From positions 1 to 9,292 of the forward strand of contig JACMLD010000135.1 of assembly GCA_014379785.1 (NCBI GenBank): a stretch of DNA of 9,292 bases, read 5' to 3'. Below, piece after piece: positions 1-7,118 of this stretch. A program made the translations under genes and the position numbers. Source of the DNA: Chitinophagaceae bacterium. GTDB lineage: Bacteria; Bacteroidota; Bacteroidia; Chitinophagales; Chitinophagaceae. The notes below the pieces were generated by a model. The model ran no database searches. It saw only the letters and a list, made by a program, of their open reading frames with translations, and was not told the origin of the DNA. Position 1 is the stretch's first letter. Each line of letters starts with the position of its first letter.

Positions 1-1500
1 CTGCGTCAGCTCAGTACGCATACTGTAACTCCAGACAATCCATATGCAAGTCCAAAGCCTTTTTACGAGGTGATCATCAACTGCAATGATGTACTCAAAA
101 ATTTCAACATCATGCGGGCGGGGAATAAACTCAAAGAAGCGGAATATCAGCAGCGCTTTGCGGATGTGTCGTCACTACGTGCGTTTTTGTATCTGCAACT
201 GGGGATTCACTATGGTGAGGTGCCTTATGTTACTGATCCGCTGGAGACGGTTGATGCTATCAAGGACCAAAGTAAATTCCCGAAACTTCCTTTTAATATT
301 CTTTTGGATACCCTGATCAATGATCTGGAGAAACTGCCATTTAAGGATGAGTATCCTACAGGAACAACCCTGAATATAACCGTGGACGGCTATCCAACTC
401 AGAAATGGTTTATCAACAAAAAAATTCTGCTTGCCGACCTTCATTTGTGGAAAGGAAACTATCAAAAAGCTTCCCTGTTGTATCGTCAGGTGATGGAGGT
501 GGCAACAGTGGGTTCTCCGGGCGGAGCATATTATTCATATTATAAAATCGGCTGGGATTCAGATGGAGACAGGGATCACTATATAAGTTACTCCCGTGCT
601 GGCGATGCAAGCACGTTGATCACCAATACTCAGTGGAGAATCATGTTTGAGCAGGGTATGAACACAGAAGGTTTCAGGAGAGAGTGGGTATGGGCAATTC
701 CATTTGATTCCAAATTCAGCCAGGCAAATCCTTTCGTAAAATTATTTTCGCCTGTTGGTGGGAGTTATTTGTTGAAGCCTTCTCAGTCTGCAATCGATAA
801 CTGGAATGCACAGCAACAGAGACCAGCACAGGGTACACCAGGTATACCTTATGATGCGAGAGGTGTTTTGAGCTGGAAAAATATTGGTGGACAACCGGTA
901 GTGATGAAATACCTGTACAATTATCTGAACTATAATACAAATCTCCCGGTCAATATTCTACAGAAGAACAGCAAATGGTTTTTGCAGAGACAAACCCATC
1001 TTCATATGAAATTTGCTGAAGCGGCAAACAGGGATGGAAGAAAACGTCTTGCATGGGCATTGTTCAATTCAGGAATCGGCGGCGCATTTCCCGCACCTCC
1101 TCCGGGACTGGACGTAAGTCTTTATCAGAATACACTCAATGAAGCGCCACCTTATAATTTCGATGCAAGAAACAGCGGTTCGTCAGGTGTACCTTATTTC
1201 AGAGCAGACTGGTACCGTAATATTGGTGTACGTGCCAGGGCTAACCTGGTAGATGTACCAATACCAGCAGGCGACAGCCTGAATGCTATTGAAGACGGAT
1301 TGATAAACGAGACTGCATTGGAAAATGGCTTTGAAGGGACGAGATGGCCTGACCTACTGAGAATAGCATTGAGAAGAAATGACCCTTCTTTTATTTCGGG
1401 TAAAATTTTCGATAAGCTGACAAAAGACAATGTGCCTGGCGCAGCCGCAGCGAGAGATAAATTACAAAACAAACAATATTATCTGCCTTTCGTCTGGTAG
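1..1500 (+). CDS. SusD/RagB-family outer-membrane nutrient-binding lipoprotein, 5' partial
   Basis: The frame is open from base 1 to a TAG at 1498-1500, giving 499 visible residues. The GTG at base 70 is internal, because the 23 codons before it read as protein in the same frame, so the true start, signal peptide and lipobox Cys lie left of the window. The visible part matches the SusD fold: a helical stretch around residues 50-75 (RAFLYLQLGIHYGEVPYV) is typical of the TPR-containing N-terminal half. Residues about 450-460 (FEGTRWPDLLRIA) and the terminal YYLPFVW are the usual SusD C-terminal signatures. SusD proteins are surface lipoproteins that work with a SusC TonB-dependent porin, usually encoded just upstream, to capture glycans. 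The protein probably lacks only about 100 residues. Its glycan cannot be told from this sequence. It converges on the rhamnose operon, but a functional link is not shown. Confidence 0.93.
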   Translation: MRQLSTHTVTPDNPYASPKPFYEVIINCNDVLKNFNIMRAGNKLKEAEYQQRFADVSSLRAFLYLQLGIHYGEVPYVTDPLETVDAIKDQSKFPKLPFNILLDTLINDLEKLPFKDEYPTGTTLNITVDGYPTQKWFINKKILLADLHLWKGNYQKASLLYRQVMEVATVGSPGGAYYSYYKIGWDSDGDRDHYISYSRAGDASTLITNTQWRIMFEQGMNTEGFRREWVWAIPFDSKFSQANPFVKLFSPVGGSYLLKPSQSAIDNWNAQQQRPAQGTPGIPYDARGVLSWKNIGGQPVVMKYLYNYLNYNTNLPVNILQKNSKWFLQRQTHLHMKFAEAANRDGRKRLAWALFNSGIGGAFPAPPPGLDVSLYQNTLNEAPPYNFDARNSGSSGVPYFRADWYRNIGVRARANLVDVPIPAGDSLNAIEDGLINETALENGFEGTRWPDLLRIALRRNDPSFISGKIFDKLTKDNVPGAAAARDKLQNKQYYLPFVW

Positions 1501-1528
1501 ACAAACTGTTCACGCAAGCAAGCAATAC

Positions 1529-1563
1529 AGCCGTGCATTTTTATGCATGGCTTTTTAATTTTT
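1529..1563 (+). terminator. Rho-independent terminator of the SusD gene
   Basis: A 10-bp stem (AGCCGTGCAT pairing with ATGCATGGCT, one G-U wobble) closes a TTTT loop. It is followed by a T-rich tail (TTTT AA TTTTT). It starts 29 nt after the SusD stop codon. On the minus strand the wobble becomes an A-C mismatch and no T-run follows, so it looks directional for the plus strand. Its tail touches the lutC stop codon at 1562-1564. Confidence 0.85.
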
Positions 1564-2143
1564 ATGAAAGGAGAAAAATAGTCATGGTTTTGGGACCGTG
1601 GGCACCGAGCACAAGCGATTGTTCTATATCAGCTGTTTTTGAAGGGCCGGCGATAAAAGCGGCGAAGCCATAGTCTTCCTGTCCGATTTTTTCATAGGCC
1701 TGGTGCATGTTGCTGAGTATCGTAGCAGGATCCAGTACCACGGCCAGGTGCTGGCAGATAAAAGGGAGTACGCGGTGCCGCATGACTTTTTCAGTGACCC
1801 ATACGGCTCCGTTTTCCGATACGCCGAATTCGGCTGCAATCAGCGCAACTTCAATACCGTCGAGTGCCCTGGGGTCTTCGGGGAGTTGCAGTTTTTCGAG
1901 GCCGGGAATATTGTCGAGTACGGTTACAAAACGATCACCTTCGGTGAAATGTGTTTTCAGGTAATCCGCGATTTCAGTGGTGGATTCAATTCTCACAATT
2001 TTCCCGCCAATGCCCGTTAGCACGTCAGAAAATTTCTGCACCGGATCGTCATAAACAATGGGCGCAAATCCGAGTCCATCCGGCAGGCCTTCGCTGTCCG
2101 GTTGGTTTTGTTTTACTGCTTTAAGTATTTGTTCTCTGCTCAT
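1562..2143 (-). CDS. lutC: LutC-like L-lactate utilization protein (LUD domain)
   Basis: This is a 193-residue single-domain LUD (DUF162) protein. The family signatures are AEFGVSENGAVWV at residues 104-116 and GPSKTADIEQSLVLGAHGPK at 166-185, the latter being the conserved C-terminal LUD motif. It has no signal peptide or membrane segment, so it is expected in the cytosol. LutC is the third partner of the LutABC iron-sulfur system that oxidises L-lactate to pyruvate; its own biochemical role is poorly defined. It is slightly shorter than the Bacillus protein (about 240 residues), as is usual for Bacteroidota. ATG at 2143 is the start, with no Shine-Dalgarno visible. It is the last gene of the minus-strand operon and, unlike lutA and lutB, is separated from its neighbour, here by a 201-nt repeat-filled gap. 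Confidence 0.92.
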   Translation of the reverse strand: MSREQILKAVKQNQPDSEGLPDGLGFAPIVYDDPVQKFSDVLTGIGGKIVRIESTTEIADYLKTHFTEGDRFVTVLDNIPGLEKLQLPEDPRALDGIEVALIAAEFGVSENGAVWVTEKVMRHRVLPFICQHLAVVLDPATILSNMHQAYEKIGQEDYGFAAFIAGPSKTADIEQSLVLGAHGPKTMTIFLLS

Positions 2144-2148
2144 TGTTT

Positions 2149-2280
2149 TGTCATTTCGACCGACGTCGAGCGCAGCGAGAGGGAGCGGAGAAATCCCCGG
2201 CCGGCCGAAGTTGGGTCTTAAAAATTAATTACTGGGGATTCCTCCACCCTCTCCGCTTCGCGTCGGGAGTCGGAATGACA
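2149..2280. repeat. Large imperfect inverted repeat, probably a dispersed REP/MITE-like element
   Basis: The left arm (2149-2198) begins TGTCATTTCGACC and ends AAATCCCC. The reverse complement of 2234-2280 begins TGTCATTCCGACT and ends GAATCCCC. The arms of about 50 and 47 nt align along their length with a short gap and scattered mismatches, and the ends are best conserved. The loop (2199-2233) contains GGCCGGCC and an AT-rich stretch. From memory, similar TCATTTCGACC...AAATCCC elements recur in many Bacteroidota genomes as dispersed intergenic palindromes; copy number cannot be checked here. No coding capacity is credible. As RNA it would form a long hairpin ending 5 nt before the lutC ATG. 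No T-run follows it in the operon direction, so it is not a standard terminator. Confidence 0.82.
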
Positions 2281-2294
2281 GGCTCCCCACATCT

Positions 2295-2358
2295 ACTCAT
2301 CTGCTCATTTACTCATTTACTCATTTACTCATTTCCTCATTTCCTCATTTTCTCATTT
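2295..2358. repeat. 8-bp tandem repeat, eight units (NCTCATTT; minus strand AAATGAGN)
   Basis: Eight consecutive octamers read ACTCATCT, GCTCATTT, ACTCATTT three times, CCTCATTT twice and TCTCATTT. Only the first position varies, apart from the degenerate first unit. The array starts 14 nt beyond the inverted repeat and runs into the 3' end of lutB, where a unit supplies its TGA stop (2345-2347). Such short arrays can change length by replication slippage. Because the unit is 8 bp, each gain or loss would change the lutB-lutC spacing by 8 nt. Confidence 0.9.
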
Positions 2359-3706
2359 TCTTAAACCATTCCCCGAAACTCTCTTTCGGCGGAGCCGGCA
2401 TCTCCCTTTGTTTATACCATGGATTCAAACGATTATTGGTAAGCCACGGAATATTCCTCATAAACCACCTGCCCGCCTTTCCGGCGAAACGATACAAGCC
2501 AGGCCGGGAAAGCGTTCCAGCCATCACTTTCATAGCCGCAGTTTTCGCCGCAGGCGAATGCCCCTCTTTTGTCAATACCTGTCTCCACTTATACAATTGC
2601 TGATGGATATCAATTTTCACCGGACAAACATTGCTGCACGATCCGCAGAGCGTTGACGCAAAAGGGAGATCAGCATATTCCTTCATATCAAGATTCGGCG
2701 CAAGAATCGCACCTATCGGACCAGAAATGGCATTGTGATAGCTGTGGCCACCACTTCTTCTGTACACCGGGCAGGTGTTCATACAGGCACCGCAGCGGAT
2801 ACACTTCAGCGAATTTCTGAAATCGGGTCGGCCCAGTTGCCTGGTACGTCCGTTGTCAACCAGCACAATATGCAGTTCCTGTCCCGCCAATGGTTTTGAA
2901 AAATGACTTGAGTACGTTGTCACCGGCTGCCCGGTTGCGCTCCTGGCGAGCAAACGCAAAAAAACGGAAAGATGCGTACGCTGTGGTATCAGCTTTTCAA
3001 TGCCCATACAGGCGATATGAATATCTGAAAGGTGTGCACCCATGTCGGCATTCCCTTCATTGGTGCATATTACGAATTCCCCTGTTTCTGCAATGGCGAA
3101 ATTCACACCTGTGATCGCCACCCGCCTGGTCATGAATTTTTCACGCAGATGAATGCGCGCTGCCGCCGTGAGAAACTGCGGATCAGCATTTCCCTCGGGC
3201 GTACCCAGAAACCGGTGAAACAATTCACCTATCTCTTCTTTTTTCTTATGAATACAGGGAAGTACGATATGGCTCGGGGCTTCATCGGCCAGCTGCACAA
3301 TTCTTTCACCCAGATCAGTATCGATGACATCAATGCCTTTTTCTGCCAGAAAATGATTGAGGTGACATTCTTCGGTGAGCATCGATTTGCTTTTTACGAT
3401 CCGCTCCACCTTATTTTTTGTCAGGATATCGTAAACGATTTTGTTATGCTCATCCGCATCTGCAGCCCAATGAACCACTATCCCGTTTGCCAGCGCATTC
3501 TTTTCAAATTGCAAAAGATAGTCGTGCAGGTTCGACAGCGTATTCATCTTTATCTGCGATGCCATTTCTCTCAATTCCTCCCACTCAGGTATCTGCCAGG
3601 CGGCTTTGTCGCGCTTCTGCCGTATCCACCACAGCGTCTCGTCGTGCCAGTTTACACGCTCTTCGTCTTTGTTAAACGTTTCGGATAATGAAACATGATT
3701 TACCAT
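2345..3706 (-). CDS. lutB: LutB-like iron-sulfur L-lactate oxidation protein
   Basis: The protein has 453 residues from the ATG at 3706, which overlaps the lutA stop by 7 nt. The frame stays open upstream to 3910, but that extension lies inside lutA and does not resemble the family, so the 3706 start is preferred. Domains are an N-terminal LUD region with GVNFAIAETGEFVICTNEGN at about 200-219, then two ferredoxin-like cysteine clusters: C302, C305, C308, C312 (CIRCGACMNTCP) and C354, C357, C361 (CGSCSNVCP). The tail is a LutB C-terminal region. It matches LutB/YkgF (about 470 residues). Known role: an electron-transferring iron-sulfur subunit of the LutABC complex that oxidises L-lactate to pyruvate in the cytosol. 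Its last codons (ATG AGA AAA TGA) are made of the 8-bp tandem repeat. Confidence 0.95.
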   Translation of the reverse strand: MVNHVSLSETFNKDEERVNWHDETLWWIRQKRDKAAWQIPEWEELREMASQIKMNTLSNLHDYLLQFEKNALANGIVVHWAADADEHNKIVYDILTKNKVERIVKSKSMLTEECHLNHFLAEKGIDVIDTDLGERIVQLADEAPSHIVLPCIHKKKEEIGELFHRFLGTPEGNADPQFLTAAARIHLREKFMTRRVAITGVNFAIAETGEFVICTNEGNADMGAHLSDIHIACMGIEKLIPQRTHLSVFLRLLARSATGQPVTTYSSHFSKPLAGQELHIVLVDNGRTRQLGRPDFRNSLKCIRCGACMNTCPVYRRSGGHSYHNAISGPIGAILAPNLDMKEYADLPFASTLCGSCSNVCPVKIDIHQQLYKWRQVLTKEGHSPAAKTAAMKVMAGTLSRPGLYRFAGKAGRWFMRNIPWLTNNRLNPWYKQREMPAPPKESFGEWFKKMRK

Positions 3707-4434
3707 TGTGTAAGAATTTCTGCTATATGCATCACCCGCACATTGCTTTTTTGTCGTTTCAATATTCCTTCCATATGCATCAGGCAGCTCATGTCTGCAC
3801 CGGTAATCACATCTACCTTGTTTTTTAAGTGGTCGTCCACACGATCCTTGCCCATCTTGACTGAAACCGCTTCTTCTGCCACACAGAAAGTTCCTCCGAA
3901 GCCACAGCATTCGTCGGACCTGCCCAGGGAAACCAGCTCAAGCCCTTCCACCATCTGCAATAATTTTCCGGGTTTTGAAAATGGTTCAGCCACCAGCTCA
4001 CTCATCTGAGAGATATACAGTCCGCGCTGACCGTGACAACTCTGGTGCAAACCAACCTTGTAAGGAAAGCGGGAGGAAATGGATTCCACCTTCAGAATAT
4101 CGGTCATGAATTCTGAAAGTTCATATATTCTGGAACGGATGGATTTTGCTTCCGCAGGCGAAGCATTGTCATGCAGATGTTCTTTTATATGCAATGTGCA
4201 GCTTCCGGAAGGACAAACGATATAATCGAATTCAGCAAAATTTTTGACAAAAAGTGTGTTGCATGAATCAGCGAGGTGCTCATAACCGGAGTTCGCCATC
4301 GGCTGACCGCAGCAGGTCTGTCCGGCGGGATAGCCCACCTTGCATCCATACTTTTCCAGCAGTTGTAATGTAGCGATGGCTACGCCCGGGTAGAACTGGT
4401 CAACATAGCAGGGTATAAACAATCCAACATTCAT
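3700..4434 (-). CDS. lutA: LutA-like Fe-S oxidoreductase with two cysteine-rich CCG domains
   Basis: The protein has 244 residues, the normal length for LutA/YkgE. It contains two CCG-type cysteine-rich domains: TCCGQP at 40-45 with C9, C74 and C79, and ECCGFGGTF at 175-183 with H130, C133 and C217. In this family (also in heterodisulfide reductase and glycolate oxidase GlcF) such domains bind iron-sulfur centres. There is no signal peptide or membrane helix. The ATG at 4434 overlaps the rhaB TGA as ATGA, which suggests translational coupling between the kinase and the lut genes. Expected role: a subunit of the L-lactate-to-pyruvate oxidation complex with LutB and LutC. Its place directly after rhaB puts lactate oxidation in the rhamnose transcript. 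Confidence 0.95.
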   Translation of the reverse strand: MNVGLFIPCYVDQFYPGVAIATLQLLEKYGCKVGYPAGQTCCGQPMANSGYEHLADSCNTLFVKNFAEFDYIVCPSGSCTLHIKEHLHDNASPAEAKSIRSRIYELSEFMTDILKVESISSRFPYKVGLHQSCHGQRGLYISQMSELVAEPFSKPGKLLQMVEGLELVSLGRSDECCGFGGTFCVAEEAVSVKMGKDRVDDHLKNKVDVITGADMSCLMHMEGILKRQKSNVRVMHIAEILTQW

Positions 4435-5813
4435 ATTTCAATTGCCTGCGCAGCGTTGGATCTGGTGCTGTAATATTTTAATTCTATGAGGTTCTCGGGG
4501 ATTGGCCGGGGATTCCAGTAGCGGTGAACCGCAAGAGCGGCGCCGATCGCGGAAGCCTGTGCCACAGACGCAGCATACACTTCCATATCAGGCATGGCAT
4601 TGGCAAGCATCTGCATATATACACCATTCTTGCCAAATCCTCCGTCCACAAAAACACGTTTCACCTCGCAACCAGTCAGGACAAGTGCCGTAGAAGCAAG
4701 CTGCTGCGTCACGAGGTCGGCAATCAACTGGTGATAGGCTTCTTCGTAGCTGGTAAACAAATCAATATTCCGGTTGCCGAAAAATGACTCGGATAACATT
4801 ATTTCTGTATCAGCTGGCGTCTTCGCGGCACTGACCTGTATATCCGGATTAAAAACCACTTCCTTGTAATAGTCATCATCTACCTGGAAATGTGCAGCCA
4901 GCTTTTTTGTTTGGTGCTCGTGCTCGTTTCCTGCAAAGACCCTGGAGGCTTTGATGGGCTTGCCGCGATACTCCATATAAGAAAGGCAGTCCTGCCGGAG
5001 ATCAGATTCACTCAGTTTTGTCTGGTTAAATGGATTGAGGCTGATACACCAGGTGCCTGTTGATATCAATACGAACGGATCAGCAAAGTTTGCGAGATAG
5101 GGAATCAGCGCGGCGGAGCTGTCGTGCAGTCCCATTCCACAACGAAGTGACTTGCCATTGATGCTGCAGGGAATCAGCTGGTCGGATGGAAATATCGGCG
5201 CGAGCTTCGAAATGATGCCCTCCTTCGAAAGCCACTCGTGGTAATGGTTCTGCGTAAAATTCCACATGCCTGTATGACAACCGATACTCGTAATGTCTGA
5301 GTACAGCCGTCCCGAAAAAAGCGAACTCATATACTGAGGCAGGTGAAGGGAATAGTTTATTCTTTCAAAAACGGTTGGTTTGTTTTCTTTCAACAGATAG
5401 AGCTGCAGACCGGAATTGAGATTTCCCAGAACCGGTGAAGCGGTTTGCACGGCGAAACCAAATTCACCACCATAGCGGGCATAAAACTTCTCTTTCAGAT
5501 CTTCCGGAAAAGGCTTCAGATAGTTATAAAGCGGGGCCATCGGGCGGCCTTCACGATCTACGTGTACAAAGCTGGCACCGTAGGTAGAAAAATTCAGCGC
5601 TTCCAGTTTGATGTCCTTTCTTCCGGCCACAAAAAGCAATGCATCTTTTACCCATTTCGACAGTGCGGAGAGATCTTCGCAGGGGTCGCCGTCTTCATCC
5701 ACGATCTCATCTATTTTCGCAGATTTTTCGAGCAGGATATTGTAATCCTGATCAAAAACAAATAGTTTTTTATTTGTTTTACCTATATCGAAAATGGCGA
5801 TTGCAGCACGCAT
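4431..5813 (-). CDS. rhaB: FGGY-family carbohydrate kinase, probable L-rhamnulokinase
   Basis: This is a 460-residue FGGY kinase. It has the N-terminal phosphate-binding loop DIGKTNKK at 9-16, the catalytic-Asp motif GLHDSSAAL at 228-236 (D231 is the likely base), STGTW at 251-255 and the C-terminal nucleotide-site motif DGGFGKNG at 390-397. Expected reaction: ATP + L-rhamnulose to L-rhamnulose-1-phosphate. The family assignment is secure. The substrate is inferred from its place between rhaI and lutA and from the rhamnulose-1-phosphate aldolase in the same operon. It is about 30 residues shorter than E. coli RhaB, and its first motif differs from what I recall for E. coli RhaB or FucK, so it may belong to a separate FGGY branch; L-fuculose or another ketose is the main alternative. 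It starts 21 nt after the rhaI stop, with an A-rich leader and no close Shine-Dalgarno. Confidence 0.85.
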   Translation of the reverse strand: MRAAIAIFDIGKTNKKLFVFDQDYNILLEKSAKIDEIVDEDGDPCEDLSALSKWVKDALLFVAGRKDIKLEALNFSTYGASFVHVDREGRPMAPLYNYLKPFPEDLKEKFYARYGGEFGFAVQTASPVLGNLNSGLQLYLLKENKPTVFERINYSLHLPQYMSSLFSGRLYSDITSIGCHTGMWNFTQNHYHEWLSKEGIISKLAPIFPSDQLIPCSINGKSLRCGMGLHDSSAALIPYLANFADPFVLISTGTWCISLNPFNQTKLSESDLRQDCLSYMEYRGKPIKASRVFAGNEHEHQTKKLAAHFQVDDDYYKEVVFNPDIQVSAAKTPADTEIMLSESFFGNRNIDLFTSYEEAYHQLIADLVTQQLASTALVLTGCEVKRVFVDGGFGKNGVYMQMLANAMPDMEVYAASVAQASAIGAALAVHRYWNPRPIPENLIELKYYSTRSNAAQAIEI

Positions 5814-5834
5814 GTTAAAATTTATTCGGCCTTT

Positions 5835-7109
5835 TTACAGACCAGTTGCTACGGTTTTCTGTCCGCGGTTTTTTATGAGTGATTGTCTTACTCCAAGTGA
5901 TCTGAAAAGTTCCACCGGCTGTAATGCTCCACCAGAGCGAAGTCTGGCTTCTGCCACCAGCGGTCTCACATCGGTTCGATAGGCATTTTGTAAAATTTCC
6001 TGTGCACTCACCACATCATTGTTGTCCTGAGCGGCGACCAGTTTTTTGCTGTCGACCAGCAATGCCTGGGCATATGCGATCTGAATGGCTTCTACTGATT
6101 GCAGCAGATCTTCCAACGGATCTTTCACGTTGTGAGACGCATCGATCATCCATCCGAGGTCATTTGCATGATTCATACCCCGCGCATCCATACCTTCTAC
6201 AAGTTCATTGAAGATGAGAAACAACTGATAAGGGTTGATGCTGCCTACAGTCAGGTCATCATCGCCATATTTGGAGTCATTGAAATGAAAACCTGCGAGC
6301 TTGCCTTCGGAAAGCAGCAGCGAAACTATCTGTTCAATATTTGCATTCGGAAGATGATGACCGAGATCTACCAGCGTGTAAGCCTTCGGTCCAAGTTTAT
6401 TGGCGTATAAAAGCGACTGTCCCCAATCGCCTACTGTCATTGAATAAAAATTCGGTTCGAATGCTTTGTATTCCACAAACATTTTCCAGTCTTCCGGCAA
6501 TGCGGCGTAAATCTCTTTGAGACTTTCGAGTGTGCGTTGAAATGCACGTCTGAAATTGAGCTGTCCGGGAAAACAGGAACCGTCTGAAAGCCATACTGTC
6601 AGTGATTTTGAGCCGAGCGCAATGCCCTGGCGAATCACTTCTATATTATGATCGATTGCCTGACGGCGAACTGCCGGATCCACGTGTTGGAGAGAACCGA
6701 ATTTGTAGCTTTGTTCCTGATCAGGCTGATCCTGAAAAGTATTTGAGTTCACCGCATCAAACTTCAGACCGTGCTGCGCTGCCAGGGCTTTTGTTGCTGC
6801 TGTATTTTCGGGAATATCCCAGGGAATATGAAGGGAAATGGCGCCGCTCGACTGATTGAGCTTATGCAGCAATCCAACATCTTCAATTTTTTCTTCCAGG
6901 TTTCTTGGCTCGCCACCTCCGGAAAATCTTCCGAAGCGGGTGCCGCCGGTGCCAAGTGCCCAGCTTGGGATGGCTACCTGAAATTCTGAAAGCAACTGCA
7001 CAATTCGATCTGCATCATTGATACTTTCACTTAAAAAATGAAACTGTTTTTTATGAGTAGCGAGCAATTGCTCGTTGTGTGAGTCTAAATGATACTTTTC
7101 CAGCAGCAT
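5835..7109 (-). CDS. rhaI: L-rhamnose isomerase, RhaI (TIM-barrel, metal-dependent)
   Basis: The protein has 424 residues, close to the Pseudomonas stutzeri-type L-rhamnose isomerase (about 430) and distinct from E. coli RhaA. It is a xylose-isomerase-like TIM barrel. The metal and catalytic residues are visible in order: E213 (FVEYKAFEPN), D248 and H251 (VDLGHHLPNA), H275 (AGFHFNDSK), D283 and D285 (YGDDDL) and D323 (MIDASHN). From memory, the first six sit at a constant offset of six from the P. stutzeri ligands (E219, D254, H257, H281, D289, D291). Reaction: L-rhamnose to L-rhamnulose, Mn2+-type divalent metal, cytosolic. The start at 7109 lies 9 nt after the rhaM stop. A 10-bp palindrome (AACGATCGTT) sits in that gap, and no Shine-Dalgarno is seen. 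Confidence 0.95.
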   Translation of the reverse strand: MLLEKYHLDSHNEQLLATHKKQFHFLSESINDADRIVQLLSEFQVAIPSWALGTGGTRFGRFSGGGEPRNLEEKIEDVGLLHKLNQSSGAISLHIPWDIPENTAATKALAAQHGLKFDAVNSNTFQDQPDQEQSYKFGSLQHVDPAVRRQAIDHNIEVIRQGIALGSKSLTVWLSDGSCFPGQLNFRRAFQRTLESLKEIYAALPEDWKMFVEYKAFEPNFYSMTVGDWGQSLLYANKLGPKAYTLVDLGHHLPNANIEQIVSLLLSEGKLAGFHFNDSKYGDDDLTVGSINPYQLFLIFNELVEGMDARGMNHANDLGWMIDASHNVKDPLEDLLQSVEAIQIAYAQALLVDSKKLVAAQDNNDVVSAQEILQNAYRTDVRPLVAEARLRSGGALQPVELFRSLGVRQSLIKNRGQKTVATGL

Positions 7110-7118
7110 AACGATCGT

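Noticed and set aside
70..1500. GTG at base 70 as the SusD start
   Set aside because: The same frame is open to base 1, the upstream residues fit a SusD protein, and starting at GTG would leave no signal peptide or lipobox.
2200..2240. Internal promoter for lutC in the AT-rich loop of the palindrome
   Set aside because: A TAATTTTT stretch on the minus strand only loosely resembles the Bacteroidota -7 box (TAnnTTTG), and no TTTG-type -33 element lies at the right distance.
2149..2280. Inverted repeat as a rho-independent terminator after lutB
   Set aside because: The stem is long and imperfect and no T-run follows it in the transcription direction; the same operon's lutC follows directly.
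2143..2364. Plus-strand open frame of 73 codons across the lutB-lutC gap
   Set aside because: It is built from the inverted repeat and the octamer array (C-terminal run of FTHLLIYSFPHF type) and has no family resemblance.
3032..3688. Long plus-strand open frame (218 codons) antisense to lutB
   Set aside because: LutB in the opposite frame has complete motifs and cysteine clusters; the antisense product shows no recognisable domain.
3707..3910. Longer lutB start (68 extra residues)
   Set aside because: The extension lies entirely inside lutA, is Cys/Arg-rich and unlike LutB N-termini; the ATG at 3706 gives the normal length and a typical 7-nt overlap.
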